Source: Deltaproteobacteria bacterium (lineage in GTDB: Bacteria > Myxococcota > Kuafuiibacteriia > Kuafuiibacteriales > Kuafuiibacteriaceae). Taken from it: DNA of 64,000 nucleotides. Position numbers and translations under genes: made by a program. The notes under the pieces were generated by a model. It was not told the origin of the DNA. It saw only the letters and a program-made list of their open reading frames with translations, and did no database searches. Below, piece by piece: positions 45,702-55,900 of this stretch (positions are counted from its first letter, which is position 1; each line of letters starts with the position of its first letter). Where the stretch lies: assembly GCA_016713425.1 (NCBI GenBank), contig JADJPE010000005.1, positions 5,616,501 through 5,680,500 of the forward strand, given 5' to 3'.

Positions 45702-47389
45702 AGCGTCCCCGCGAGCGTGCGCGCGAGCTGTTGTATCAGATCGGCCAGCAGAATCGCAGCGGCCGGTCTCGACTCCGAGCTGGCCGCTGGCTCCACTGGA
45801 CCTCGCCCAAATCGATCGCGACGACTCTCCGCCCAGCGGCGCTCGGGCGCGAGCTCAGACGACAGCCCTGAGACAGCGTCCAAGGCCCCGTCCACATCGC
45901 CTTGAACCACCTTCGACAAGGCGCGTGCGCGCGAAAGCAACCACGCGAAATCACCACTTTGCCTGATGGTCGTCTCGGAAACCGAGACCCCTTCGGCGGC
46001 CGCGACGATCATTCTGAGAACGCCCAGAAGCGGCGGGAAGAGACTCTCGAGCGGCGAGCCTTCAAGGCAAGCCGTCGGTTCGCCCATCGCGGCCTCGAGC
46101 CGGTCGCGGCCCCCGATCCGCTCGAGAACAACCCGCAGCCCACGCGGATCGGGCGCGAGGGGCGTTCGGGCGACGCTGTCGGGTCGCGGAGGTAACTTGA
46201 AGCCCAGGAGCGCCCGGCGTCGACTGATCAACGACGACACGGACTGAAGCGCCGAGGTCCACGCAGCCAAGGTCTGCGCATCCAAAGGCGTGACGTCATC
46301 CTCCCAGGCGTGGGGCCTAACCACCGAAAGCAACGGGTCTCGGTCGACGGTGTCATCCGCCACGTCGACAGGGCGCGTACCCACCACCTCCGGCGCATCA
46401 TCGTAGGTGCCTGAATCATCGCGCCCGCGCAGCTTCGCCTCTTCGCGCTCGTGCTCGTGTTCGTGCTCGTGCTCGTGCGCCTGCTCGTCGTCGACATCAA
46501 CGTGGCGGCCACCTTGACCGCCGAGGCCCATGGTCTCGCGGGCGGCGGGGTCATCGATGCGCGTGCTCTCCTCGGCCCATCCGGTCGGCAACCGTACATC
46601 GGCGTCTCCATCATCCAGGCTGGGGCTCAAACCCGCCTCGAGATCGACCAGCGCCGACGCGAGCTCGGCCAAGGCTCGAAGCGCGACCGGTCCAGGAGAA
46701 TCTCCCACGAGCTCTCGGACGCGGTCCGGACGCCCGAGCGCAAGCGCCCCGAACCCGGTTACGAGCTCTGGGCCCAGCCGAGGTGATGGGATCCAAGGCA
46801 GAAGAGCTCGGACCGAGGCCACCAAGTTGCACGTCGCGGCCAGCCGGTGAAGACATCGCGGACTATAGGCTACCTGCGCAAGCGCCGCGTCGCGTTCGTC
46901 TCGCATGAGCGAGCGCTCGGCCAGTCCAGCGATGACTGAAATCGACAAGCCCTTCGCATCCGGGTGAAAGCCGGGCGCCACCCCTTCCCAGTCGCCCACC
47001 ACAGACTCGGCCGTCGTTTCGTCCACGCCCTGATCCACGAGTGCTTGAACAACCATCCGCGTGCGCAGCGGCTCGTGGCGATGACCCGTGTGCCCCGAAG
47101 GCACCCAGCCGACCGCGATTCTCGCCAGCGAATATGCACCCAAACTCGAATGAAGCCCGTAGCCCTCCAACGCGTCTGGCGACCACATCGCCGCCGAGAG
47201 CGTACGATGGCGCTCATCAAACTCGGCGATGACGGCGTCGCGCTCGACCACAATGGTGTGCGTCGCGACGATCCGCGCGAGCTCGTGCGCTTCGGCCGCC
47301 GCGACGTCCAGCGCGGCCGGATCCTTCGCCCGAAGACGACGCCAATCGAATCGCTCATCAATTCCGGCGATCACCGCCTGCTCGGTCAC
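45698..47389 (-). CDS. Hypothetical protein with a His-Glu repeat tract
   Basis: 563 residues, mostly helical, no signal peptide and no family I recognise. An interior acidic linker contains a repeated His-Glu run (EQAHEHEHEHEHEREEAK; the DNA is a GTGCTC-type microsatellite near 46445-46485) that might bind metal or simply be a flexible spacer. The stop overlaps the start of the TPR/cNMP gene (ATGA), so they are coupled. It is possibly a scaffold or regulatory partner of that protein. Confidence 0.7.
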   Translation of the reverse strand: MTEQAVIAGIDERFDWRRLRAKDPAALDVAAAEAHELARIVATHTIVVERDAVIAEFDERHRTLSAAMWSPDALEGYGLHSSLGAYSLARIAVGWVPSGHTGHRHEPLRTRMVVQALVDQGVDETTAESVVGDWEGVAPGFHPDAKGLSISVIAGLAERSLMRDERDAALAQVAYSPRCLHRLAATCNLVASVRALLPWIPSPRLGPELVTGFGALALGRPDRVRELVGDSPGPVALRALAELASALVDLEAGLSPSLDDGDADVRLPTGWAEESTRIDDPAARETMGLGGQGGRHVDVDDEQAHEHEHEHEHEREEAKLRGRDDSGTYDDAPEVVGTRPVDVADDTVDRDPLLSVVRPHAWEDDVTPLDAQTLAAWTSALQSVSSLISRRRALLGFKLPPRPDSVARTPLAPDPRGLRVVLERIGGRDRLEAAMGEPTACLEGSPLESLFPPLLGVLRMIVAAAEGVSVSETTIRQSGDFAWLLSRARALSKVVQGDVDGALDAVSGLSSELAPERRWAESRRDRFGRGPVEPAASSESRPAAAILLADLIQQLARTLAGTL

Positions 47390-47469
47390 CGGCGCATGCT
47401 AGCGCTCCTGTTTCCAGAGCGCGACCAGCAGCGCGTCAGGATTTTTGAGCCACATGCACGCAGCAATCC

Positions 47470-48165
47470 CTACAGCGTGCGTTTCTTCGGCCGAGCGCGC
47501 TCCGCCTGCTTTCGCGCTTCCTCGGAGGCCCCTTCGTTTCGGCCCGCAGCCCGAGCGGTCACGGTTTCGGCACTCTCCGCGAGCTCATCCTCGTCATGCG
47601 TAGCATTCGTCCCGGATGTACCTGCGTCCTCGACATCGCCCGCGTCGGCACTGCGCCGTCGAAAACGCTCAAACGCCTCACGACTGAATCGTCGTCGACC
47701 CTCGGCCACCGCATCATCGAACACCTGTTTGAGGTGCTGCCGCGACAACTTCGGGTCCTCGAAATACGCCATCGAGACGCGACCAAACCCCCAAGTCATG
47801 GCGAAAGCCGCGGGCGCGGCCAGCATCCCTCCAAGCCCCGGAAGGAGCCCCTTCAGGACGCTGATCGCCGCCCGACCCGCCACGGTGACGCCCGCGATCG
47901 TACCGAGCTCGGCGACGACGCGCGCGGCCTCGGCGTTCGAAAGATCTCGACCATAGATCCGGCCGACCGTCATGACCATCGCAGTGTGTACCGGCAACAA
48001 AAGTGCGAGGTCTACGAGTGGAACGGGGACCAATGTCGCGGCGCCCGATGCGAACGCTGAGATCTCCACGACATCCTTGGCACTGGCCTCACGCTCGGCC
48101 ACCGACGCGCCCGACCAATCTTTCTTGCGGAATTCTTCGAGACGCTCAAGCCAGCCCATCCGCAC
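47470..48165 (-). CDS. DUF697-type membrane protein
   Basis: 231 residues. The core (VVEISAFASGAATLVPVPLV and DLALLLPVHTAMVMTVGRIY, then GRAAISVLKGLLPGLGG) has the hydrophobic helices and Gly/Pro-rich pattern of DUF697 proteins, which often occur beside or fused to GTPases. The C-terminal 60 residues are charged and low-complexity. It follows the GltH-like gene by 7 bp, so it is probably in the same transcript. Role unknown. Confidence 0.75.
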   Translation of the reverse strand: MRMGWLERLEEFRKKDWSGASVAEREASAKDVVEISAFASGAATLVPVPLVDLALLLPVHTAMVMTVGRIYGRDLSNAEAARVVAELGTIAGVTVAGRAAISVLKGLLPGLGGMLAAPAAFAMTWGFGRVSMAYFEDPKLSRQHLKQVFDDAVAEGRRRFSREAFERFRRRSADAGDVEDAGTSGTNATHDEDELAESAETVTARAAGRNEGASEEARKQAERARPKKRTL

Positions 48166-48172
48166 GTCCCGG

Positions 48173-49081
48173 TTAGAAGGTGTACTTCACCGGAGCGGTC
48201 AACGCTAGACCCGGGATAAACTCGCTTCCTCCGCCCGCTCCTGGCACCAAAACGCCCAGGAATCGAACCTCCGCCCCGATCGAGAAATTGGTCAGGAGCG
48301 GGAAATATTCAGTGCCGAGCGCCACCCCAAACAACGGGGACAACGACGCGCCGCCCGCACCCGGTGCCGTTGCGACCAACGTTGGATTCGGATCGACGAT
48401 CCCCGCGCCCCCGTTTGCCTTGAAAAGAAGCGCAAACCGCTCCGCAACCATCCACGACAATCCGAGCTGAACACCCGCTTCCATGATCGCGTAGTCAGCA
48501 CTCTTGGTGACCGCCGTCCCGCTGACCACGTCGGGCGTGGCCACCGAGGCCGCAGCCGCCTCTTCCGCCGAGATCCGACCCGCACCACTGTTGAACGCAG
48601 CGGCAAAGCGGGCGCCCACGGAGAACGCGTACTTCGGGCCGTGGAGCACGTCGTATCCGACAACGATCGCCACTTGAGGCTCCACATTCGAGAGCGACCG
48701 ACTCGCATAGGGCGCGACGTTCGAGCGCCCGCCCAGGGTGGTAAAGAGCCCCAGGTCGCCTTGCACGAAGAAACCGCGTTGAATCGTCGACGCCACCGAA
48801 TCGGCCTCGCCCGAAACGTATCCCGCCTCCACGCCGTCGCTGGACCCCACCGCAGACGCACGCTCGGGCTCGGTCTCAGGCTCGGTTTCAGGCTCAGGCT
48901 CCGCGACGCGCGGCGACCCGTCCGACGCATCCCCCGCTCCAGAGTCGGCCGGATCAGAAGCCTCGGCCGCCGGGTCCGAGGCCTGAGCCCAGGCGGGCGA
49001 CGCGAACATTGAGAAGACCCACAAGATCCCGAGGAACGATCGGGACATTGCCATCGCAGTAAATCGGTTCGCCTGTCGCAT
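48173..49081 (-). CDS. Outer-membrane beta-barrel-like protein, possible GltH counterpart
   Basis: 302 residues with a signal peptide (FLGILWVFSMFASPAWAQA; the start may be the ATG at 49081 or internal Mets a few codons later). An acidic low-complexity stretch (AEPEPETEPETEPERA) follows, then alternating strands typical of a small porin (FFVQGDLGLFTTLGGRSNVA, PKYAFSVGARFAAAF) and a terminal aromatic residue (KYTF). Its place directly after GltG matches GltH in the myxobacterial machinery, but sequence alone does not prove it. Confidence 0.65.
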   Translation of the reverse strand: MRQANRFTAMAMSRSFLGILWVFSMFASPAWAQASDPAAEASDPADSGAGDASDGSPRVAEPEPETEPETEPERASAVGSSDGVEAGYVSGEADSVASTIQRGFFVQGDLGLFTTLGGRSNVAPYASRSLSNVEPQVAIVVGYDVLHGPKYAFSVGARFAAAFNSGAGRISAEEAAAASVATPDVVSGTAVTKSADYAIMEAGVQLGLSWMVAERFALLFKANGGAGIVDPNPTLVATAPGAGGASLSPLFGVALGTEYFPLLTNFSIGAEVRFLGVLVPGAGGGSEFIPGLALTAPVKYTF

Positions 49082-49251
49082 TCGGCGCGCACGCTAGCAT
49101 GCTCAAGACGGGGTCGAATACCAAAATTCGAAACGCCTCCGACACATGGCGGACCCATCCTGCACGTGTCGCAACACGAAACCAAGGACGGCGGCTGAAT
49201 GTAGAGGGTTGGGCGAAGCTCAAGCCGATGCGGCGCGAAAACGAGGAAAGC

Positions 49252-51156
49252 CTAGGTCGACTCGAAGACGAACGGATAGGTCACAACGACGATGCCACCA
49301 CCCCGAGGCTTAGGGAATTTGAGCGACCTCATGACCGTCGCAACGCAGCCCTCTACGGTCGCATCACTGATCGAGGACTCTCGAATGCTCGCCTGCGCAA
49401 CCGCACCCGTCGGCGCGACCGTGAAGTAGACCGCGACCTTGCCCGAGAGATTCGGATTCGCTGAGAGTTGTTTCTCATAGCAGTACTTGAAGCGCGGCAG
49501 ATTCCGACGAATGACCCGGCCGATCTCCTCCTTGCTTAGTGCGCCTCGCACGACCGTTCGCCCTGGCACGAGGCGGGTGGTGCCCTTGCCCTTTCCACCG
49601 AGATCGATGTTTCCGAAACCTCCGGTGCCTCGGCCATGACCGTGCGTCCCGAGGCCACCAATCCCGAGCGAATTGCCGCCGCCCCCCGAGCCGCTACCCC
49701 GTGTTCCAAGCCCGCCCGCGCCGCCGGCGTCGCCCAACGCACTCCCGCGAAGGCCGCCCATCGCGTTGTTGATGCCGGTGCCGAGCCCACCCGGTCCGAA
49801 CACATTCGACACCGCGCCTTCGCCGGCCGCACCTTTCAGCACGCCCAACAATCCCGCCTGCATCGCGATCTTCCGGTCCTTCTCCCGCTTGTTGGGATCG
49901 ACACGTGGCGCCCCGGCTTTCGATGCGAGTGCATCCTTCTTCGGCAGCTCCTTCTTCCCGAACTTGCCTTCCTCACCTTTGTGCTTTGCGCCCCCCTTCA
50001 TGCCCGAGAGATCCAGCCGGTCACGCGGCTTCTCTTTCTCGGGGGCCTTCAAGATCATCGTGGCAAAACGGTTCTGGTTCTTCAGAAGCTCGTCCACGAG
50101 ACTCCGCTGCGTCTCAGGGGTAATGAATGCGGCGACAACGAAAAAGACGTGAAGCAGAGCCGAAATCGCAAAGACGCGCGGGAAATACCAATCCATCGCC
50201 GCGACTTTGCCCATCCGCGCATCCCGCCGAACGAACTCTACCAAGAAGGTGACCGTGCCGACCTTGAAGGCAAGCCGCTCTCCCAGGGTGAGCGTGTAGA
50301 CTCTTGCTGGGAAAACGGAGTCCGTCGGCGAAAGAGAGAGAGTCTTTGCGACACTTCCATCTTCCTTCCGGAGGGCGACATCGGCTGCGTCCGGAACGAT
50401 GATCTGCGCTTCGGTGCCTCGGTTGATGGCAAGGGTGAAGGTCTCAGCCGGAAGCGGCGCATCAATCTCAAGATCAAAGGCTCGACGCGCCGCGAAGTTC
50501 TTGGACCACCAAGAGCCGTTGTCCCGACCGCCGACCGTCACCGCACGGGCGTCCGAAACCATGACCGTGTCCACGATCTCCGAGCCCCACAGGACCGAAA
50601 TCTGAAGCGCACATTGGTCCCGCGTCGGTCGGTTTTCCTCGGGCAGCGGCGCAGCCAGCAGCCGAAGATCCACGGGCTCAAGCTCGCTGATGCGGTGTGC
50701 CGCGTGAAGTGCGGCGGCGCCCGCAGCCAGCATCTCCTCGGGCGCGGCGTCCATCACCTCGGTAGGCGGCTCGGCCAAATCCGCGGCCGGATCAACGCGG
50801 GCCGAAACAGCACTTGGGGCCCGGACCGTCTCGTCCTCGGACCATCGCGCACCTCCAAGCATCATAACCCGCAGCACCGCTTGCCCAAGGCCGATCTGAT
50901 CCCCCAGCCTCAACTCAGCCGGCTCGCCGATGACCTCGCCATTGACCGACGTACCCGCTTCGCTACCCAAATCGATCACCGTCGCCACGCCCGTCGGGCT
51001 AAGCTTGATGACCGCATGAATGGAGGAGACGCCCGCTTCCTCAAGCCGCAGCACCGCAGAAGGGCCGCTACCGACAAGGATACTGTCCGTCGCAAACTCA
51101 GCAAGACGGCGCGCCCCGCCGTCCGTCGTGATCTCTAGACCGATCGCCTGTGACAC
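49252..51156 (-). CDS. gltG: FHA and AgmX/PglI C-terminal (TonB-like) domain protein, GltG-like
   Basis: 634 residues. An N-terminal cytoplasmic FHA domain (FATDSILVGSGPSAVLRLEE, SSIHAVIKLSP, GTSVNGEVIG) with Ser/Asn positions for phosphothreonine binding is followed by a single membrane helix near residue 330 (VFAISALLHVFFVVAAFI). A Gly-rich periplasmic linker then leads to the AgmX/PglI-type C-terminus: LPRFKYCYEKQLSANP, GKVAVYFTVAPTGAVAQA and two Cys typical of that domain. In Myxococcus GltG spans the periplasm from the inner membrane to connect motor and outer membrane. Order with the TPR genes upstream supports the assignment. Confidence 0.8.
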   Translation of the reverse strand: MSQAIGLEITTDGGARRLAEFATDSILVGSGPSAVLRLEEAGVSSIHAVIKLSPTGVATVIDLGSEAGTSVNGEVIGEPAELRLGDQIGLGQAVLRVMMLGGARWSEDETVRAPSAVSARVDPAADLAEPPTEVMDAAPEEMLAAGAAALHAAHRISELEPVDLRLLAAPLPEENRPTRDQCALQISVLWGSEIVDTVMVSDARAVTVGGRDNGSWWSKNFAARRAFDLEIDAPLPAETFTLAINRGTEAQIIVPDAADVALRKEDGSVAKTLSLSPTDSVFPARVYTLTLGERLAFKVGTVTFLVEFVRRDARMGKVAAMDWYFPRVFAISALLHVFFVVAAFITPETQRSLVDELLKNQNRFATMILKAPEKEKPRDRLDLSGMKGGAKHKGEEGKFGKKELPKKDALASKAGAPRVDPNKREKDRKIAMQAGLLGVLKGAAGEGAVSNVFGPGGLGTGINNAMGGLRGSALGDAGGAGGLGTRGSGSGGGGNSLGIGGLGTHGHGRGTGGFGNIDLGGKGKGTTRLVPGRTVVRGALSKEEIGRVIRRNLPRFKYCYEKQLSANPNLSGKVAVYFTVAPTGAVAQASIRESSISDATVEGCVATVMRSLKFPKPRGGGIVVVTYPFVFEST

Positions 51157-51240
51157 TTCGCTCTGCCCTCTTTCTAACTCGCGCGACGGTCGTCTCGACG
51201 ACGCGTCATCTGGCCGTGTGCTGCTTACCTCCTCGACGTC

Positions 51241-51534
51241 CTAGAGGTTATCCGTCGAGTTGATGAGTTCGGGGAGAAAATTTCCCCGGATCTTGAGCAG
51301 CGTCTGAAACGACGTCTTCTTCCGATTCAAGAGATACGACCCTTCGGGCTTCGTAAGCTCGCCTTGAATCGTCAGGTCGGAAAAGTCGATAACCGTCTTC
51401 TTCTTGAACACGGTACGATCCGCTTCGCGGACGACCTTGTTCTCAGCCTGCGCTCGCGCGTCCGCTGAGTGGAAGACAAGCGGCACCGCCACGAACGCCG
51501 CGACAACGGCCCAGTGTGTCATTCCTCGTCTCAT
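51241..51534 (-). CDS. gltF: Small exported protein, GltF-like
   Basis: 97 residues with a signal peptide ending SADARAQA, then a short conserved-looking body: KVVREADRTVFKKKTVIDFS, LTIQGELTKPEGSYLLNRKK. Its size, export signal and position between the GltE- and GltG-like genes fit GltF, a periplasmic component of the gliding complex. It is 84 bp upstream of gltG. Confidence 0.65.
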   Translation of the reverse strand: MRRGMTHWAVVAAFVAVPLVFHSADARAQAENKVVREADRTVFKKKTVIDFSDLTIQGELTKPEGSYLLNRKKTSFQTLLKIRGNFLPELINSTDNL

Positions 51535-51669
51535 GATTTCTTCCTTTCAGACCACCACGAGCAACCAGGACCAAGCCGCGCTATAATCAGCGATGACGGC
51601 CGGCAACCCGTGCCCCGTTCCAGGTGAGACAACAAAACCGCGGGTAAGTTCCCGAGTGTCTGTGGTGTG

Positions 51670-52974
51670 CTACGGCTGCTCTCCATCGTCCGTAGGCTCC
51701 GCGCCGTCCCCAGTCCCCGTACCCGTCTCGACACCCTCGGGACCGTCGGTGAAGATTTCCTGCCGACCGCCTTTCTGGGCCGTCTCCTGAGGCGTCGGTG
51801 GTGGCTGGTTCTCCATTGTCTTCATCAAACGCACGCCATTCATGCGCCCGCAGAACCCTTCGAAGTCCTCCTCCGAACAGGAGACATTCTTGAGCGCCAT
51901 ATACGCTTTCCCAGATTCGAGCGCCTTGTCGGGCTCATTGGCGTTCTGGTAGATGATCGTAAGCTGCAGAAGCAATTCCGCTTCATCGTCGACACTGACC
52001 TCTGCGCGCGCCACCGCCGTCTTCAGCTTTAGATTTCGCGCTCTCTCGAGCGACCGCGCAGCCGGTTCAAGCTGTTGCAATCCTTGGTACGCATAGCCAA
52101 GTGCCGAGGCTGCCTCATAGCTCTCGGGACGAGCCCTCGCGACAATCTCGAAACAACGTGCAGCAAGCGCATAGTCCCGATGCGAAAGTGCGAGCGCACC
52201 CATGTTGTTGTTCGCCTCGAGATGGTTCGGCTCAATGGCGACCGCTTTCTTGAAGGCGGCCATCGCCCTGCCGGTCTCGCTTTGGGCGAGGAACACCATG
52301 CCAAGGTTCACAAACAGGTCGGGGTCCTCGCGCTTTGAGGCTTGCGCCATCCGCAAGGCGTTCTCCAGAATCGTCTGAGCAAGCTTGACCTTCTTCTGGT
52401 CGGCATAAACAAGCGCCAAGTTCTTGTATGCGTCCAAGTCATCTTGGTGCCGCATCAACAGCTTTCGCAGTGCATCGATCGCCGCATCGAAGGACTTCTT
52501 CTGTCGATAGAACGCAGCCAGATTGTTCAGCAGGGGTGCATTGTATGCGTCGAGCGCCAGGCCGCGCTGCGTCACCTCGATGGCCGCATCGATCGCACCC
52601 TGTCGTCGAAGAACGACCGCCAAATTCGTGAACGCGGAGATGTCGTTGGGATTCGCCGAAATCAACTGCTCATAGGTGGCCTTTGCCTCCTCGAGCTTGC
52701 CAAGGCGCTGTAGTGTCACCCCCAAGTTGAAGAGCGCGTCGGTGTTGCTCGGCTCCCGCTTGAGAATCGAGGCGTAGCCCTTCTGCGCCGCCTCGTAATC
52801 GCCCCGATCAAACGCCTCGTTCACGGGCGCCAAAGCGACCTTGGGCGACGTCGCTCTGGGCGTCGGCGACGTAACCAGAGCCGTGGGCTTCGTAGGCGGC
52901 GCCTTAGACTGCGTTGCACAGGCAGCGAGGAGCGCGAGGGCGCCCAGCCCTGAAAAGACGATGTTTCGATTCAT
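51670..52974 (-). CDS. gltE: TPR lipoprotein, GltE (AglT)-like
   Basis: 434 residues. A lipoprotein signal (LGALALLAACATQ, Cys as the lipidated residue) is followed by about eight TPR units (YEAAQKGYASILKREPSNTD, LQRLGKLEEAKATYEQLISA, DYALAARCFEIVARARPESY). The C-terminus is Thr/Pro/Gly-rich. It matches the TPR outer-membrane lipoprotein GltE of the Myxococcus machinery. The start overlaps the stop of the GltD-like gene (ATGA), showing translational coupling. Confidence 0.78.
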   Translation of the reverse strand: MNRNIVFSGLGALALLAACATQSKAPPTKPTALVTSPTPRATSPKVALAPVNEAFDRGDYEAAQKGYASILKREPSNTDALFNLGVTLQRLGKLEEAKATYEQLISANPNDISAFTNLAVVLRRQGAIDAAIEVTQRGLALDAYNAPLLNNLAAFYRQKKSFDAAIDALRKLLMRHQDDLDAYKNLALVYADQKKVKLAQTILENALRMAQASKREDPDLFVNLGMVFLAQSETGRAMAAFKKAVAIEPNHLEANNNMGALALSHRDYALAARCFEIVARARPESYEAASALGYAYQGLQQLEPAARSLERARNLKLKTAVARAEVSVDDEAELLLQLTIIYQNANEPDKALESGKAYMALKNVSCSEEDFEGFCGRMNGVRLMKTMENQPPPTPQETAQKGGRQEIFTDGPEGVETGTGTGDGAEPTDDGEQP

Positions 52975-55900
52975 CCCTGTCCACCCCCGCTCGCCGGGCG
53001 CGTATTCTCGCCTCGGATTGAGATGACCACCAAGCCATCTGCGCCCATGAACTTCGGCTTCTGCGGATCGGGGAACTTGTTCGGGTTCAATTCCCGAAGG
53101 TTCTCCTGCGCAAGCGACGTCCAGGCATTGTAGATGTTGAGCTCGTAGGCTTTGCCCAATGCGTTCTCAAAGGCTTCGATCGCCTTCTCCTCCGGGCCCA
53201 GCGCGACGCTGTCGAGTTCCGCGCGGTAGATCTCCAGTTGGTCCTCGGTAAGGTTCCTCGGAATAGGCGCCGATCGGATGCTGTCCGCCATCCCTCGATA
53301 GACCTGCCCCATCCGAGTCAGCGCGGCGATGCCGTAATCACCACTCCCGTAGCCGAGAATCGCCAAGAACTTGCCTTGCGTCTTGCACGCCTTGTCATCG
53401 GTGCTCACACACGCCAGTTCGTCAGCCGTCTGAGCCTTCTTCAACAATGACTTCCGATTCAACGTCACCTTCAGACGCCGATAGCTCTCATACTCGGGCT
53501 CGAGCAACTCGAACGCGGCGCGTGCGCCAGCCGTTCGAACGCCGTCCGACTCACGCGCGGCCGCCGGAAGCTTTGGGAACTCGCTGACGAGCCACTTGTA
53601 CTCCTTGAGAGCCAACGGCTTCTTCTTCTGCTTCTCGAGATTCAGCGCTACGCGATACCGCGATTCGAAGACCTTCCCCGGGTCGGCCTTCTTGAATCGC
53701 GTCTGAAACGCGTCGAAGCACTCCGCGGCTTGCTTCCAAGCTTTTTCCTGCTCACTCAAGTCGCAGATGCGCCAGTAAACGTCGGCCGCATCTGGACGCG
53801 AAGCGAATTCGCGAACGTATGTATTGAAGCGGTCCGCCGCTCGCTTCGTGTCGCCCAAACCTTCATAGTAGATGCCCGCATTAAAGAGAGCATCGGCCGC
53901 CTTCGGGTTGGGGTTGCGCTTGGCCTTCGCATGGTAGGTCTCAAAAAACTTCGTGTAGAGGTCCGCCGAGCCTTCGAAATCAGCGATGCGCTCATGAAAT
54001 CCGGCCAGAAGGAGGAGATTCTCGGCCGAGTACTCGGAGTCCTTGTATGCCGACGCCATCAAGGTGGCCGCCTTGATGGCCCGGTCGAGCTGATTGGCCT
54101 GATTGTAGATCAGCACCGCACTGTAGAGGGCCTTGTCAGCATAGGGAGATTTTGGAAACTCCTTGCGCAGTCTCCGGAACCGCCGCGCCACAGCGCCCAA
54201 GGCTCGACCCTTTTCGGGATCATCCAACTTGCGTGCCGCAACCTCCGCGACCTGGATAGACTTGTAGGCGGCACCCTGGAGCAACGCTTGAACCTCTTTG
54301 TGAAAATTCGGGTCTCGCCCCGCGAGGCGCTCGTTATCCAAGAAGGCGCGCGCGTACTTCTCGAGCTCATCCCACTTCTCCTGGACATTGAGCGAATCCA
54401 TGATGAGATGCGCACTCTTCTTGGCGAGCGGATCGCTGGGCCATCGCTCAATGATCTCGAAGTATCGCTCGGCCGCCGCGACAAAGTGATTGTGCCGATA
54501 GTAGACGTAGGCCGCTTTGAACTTGATGGCCGGAAGCTCCTCATCCTTTGGATCCGCGATCTTGAAGTAGACGTCGCAGGCCCGCGAAAGCGACAGCTCG
54601 ACGTCGGGAATCGTCTGCTCCTCGTAGCTCTCGCCTTGATTGAGCGCCTTGAGCCGGAGCTTGGTGATGCGACGCGCGTCGGTTCGCCCCTTCTCTTTCG
54701 ACTCCACAATCTTCATGCCGCTCGTGAGCGCTCCTGTTTCACCCTCGGCCGCCATCTTCTCCCAAGCCAAAATCGCGTTGTACGCGGCGAGCCGGGCATA
54801 TTTTCCGGGTGCTTTGCCCTCGGTCTTGGTTCGAACGACCCGCCCGTATTCCTCGGCGGCATGCTTCCACTCCTTCAGCGCCCAGAGGACCTCAGCGTAG
54901 AAGAACCGCATCTGATAGGCGTAGTCGGTATCCGAGAAGGCATCGAGGTACTTCGCATAGATGTCGCGCGCGAGCTTGTAGGTCGCGACGTCTTTGCGCT
55001 TCTGCGCATCGCGGTGATAATCCGTCACCAGCTCGCGAAGGCTCGACTCCGTCACGTCGTAGGCATACTCGAGCGCGGCCAGGCCTTGCGCTCCGCGGGC
55101 TTTTTGCGATTCGGACCACGGGGTACCGGGGCGATAGAGATCAACCAGGCGCTCGACCTCCTGCCTAACCTTGTCCTTCTGGTTGAGCTGCGAATAAGCC
55201 TGGACGATCTGCGCTTGGAGCTCCGGCGCCTTGTCGTTCATGGGGAACTTTTCGAGGAGCAATCGGCAGCTTTGGACCTGAAGCGGCCATTTTCCCTGCT
55301 TCTGGTAGAGGCTAGAAAGGGCGGTCATGTACCGAAGCGCAATCTCCTCGCCGCCCTTGGCCTTGAAATACGCGTACGCTTCCTCAACCTGGTCGACCGA
55401 CGAGAAGAACAACGCGAGATCACGCAAGGCTTCGGACTTGAGCTGAACCGCTTTCCTGTCTTTGTTGCCTTCCTCGGAACGTTCGATCACGTCTTTGAGG
55501 CGCTTGATGCCACGCTCGAACTCCTGAACGTTGTAATCGCACCACGCGAGCTTATACAGCGCATAGTTGTGAACGCGCGCCTCCTGGGTCGAGAGGGCGA
55601 GCTCAAAGGCCTTCCGTGCCCGGACCACATCGTTATCCGAGAAGAAGTGCTCGCCCAACTGGAGATAGGCATCGGGGACGAGACGACTCTTTGGGAATCG
55701 CTTAACCAAGGTCCAGTAGTGGTCAACCGCCTTCTTCTTTTCGCCGTCCTCGTATTCGTTGTAGCCGAGGTAGAACAGAACCGCGTCGTTCCGGGGGTAA
55801 TCTGGGTAGTCGGTCAGCACCTTCTCATAGAGCTTCAGGGCATTGCGCTTGATGAGGTCAGACTCGCGTACGAAGGCCTTCAGCTCCGGAGCCGGCCCCT

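Noticed and set aside
49636..51138. 500-codon + strand frame opposite gltG
   Set aside because: Antisense shadow in GC-rich coding DNA; the minus-strand frame has clear FHA and AgmX/PglI domains.
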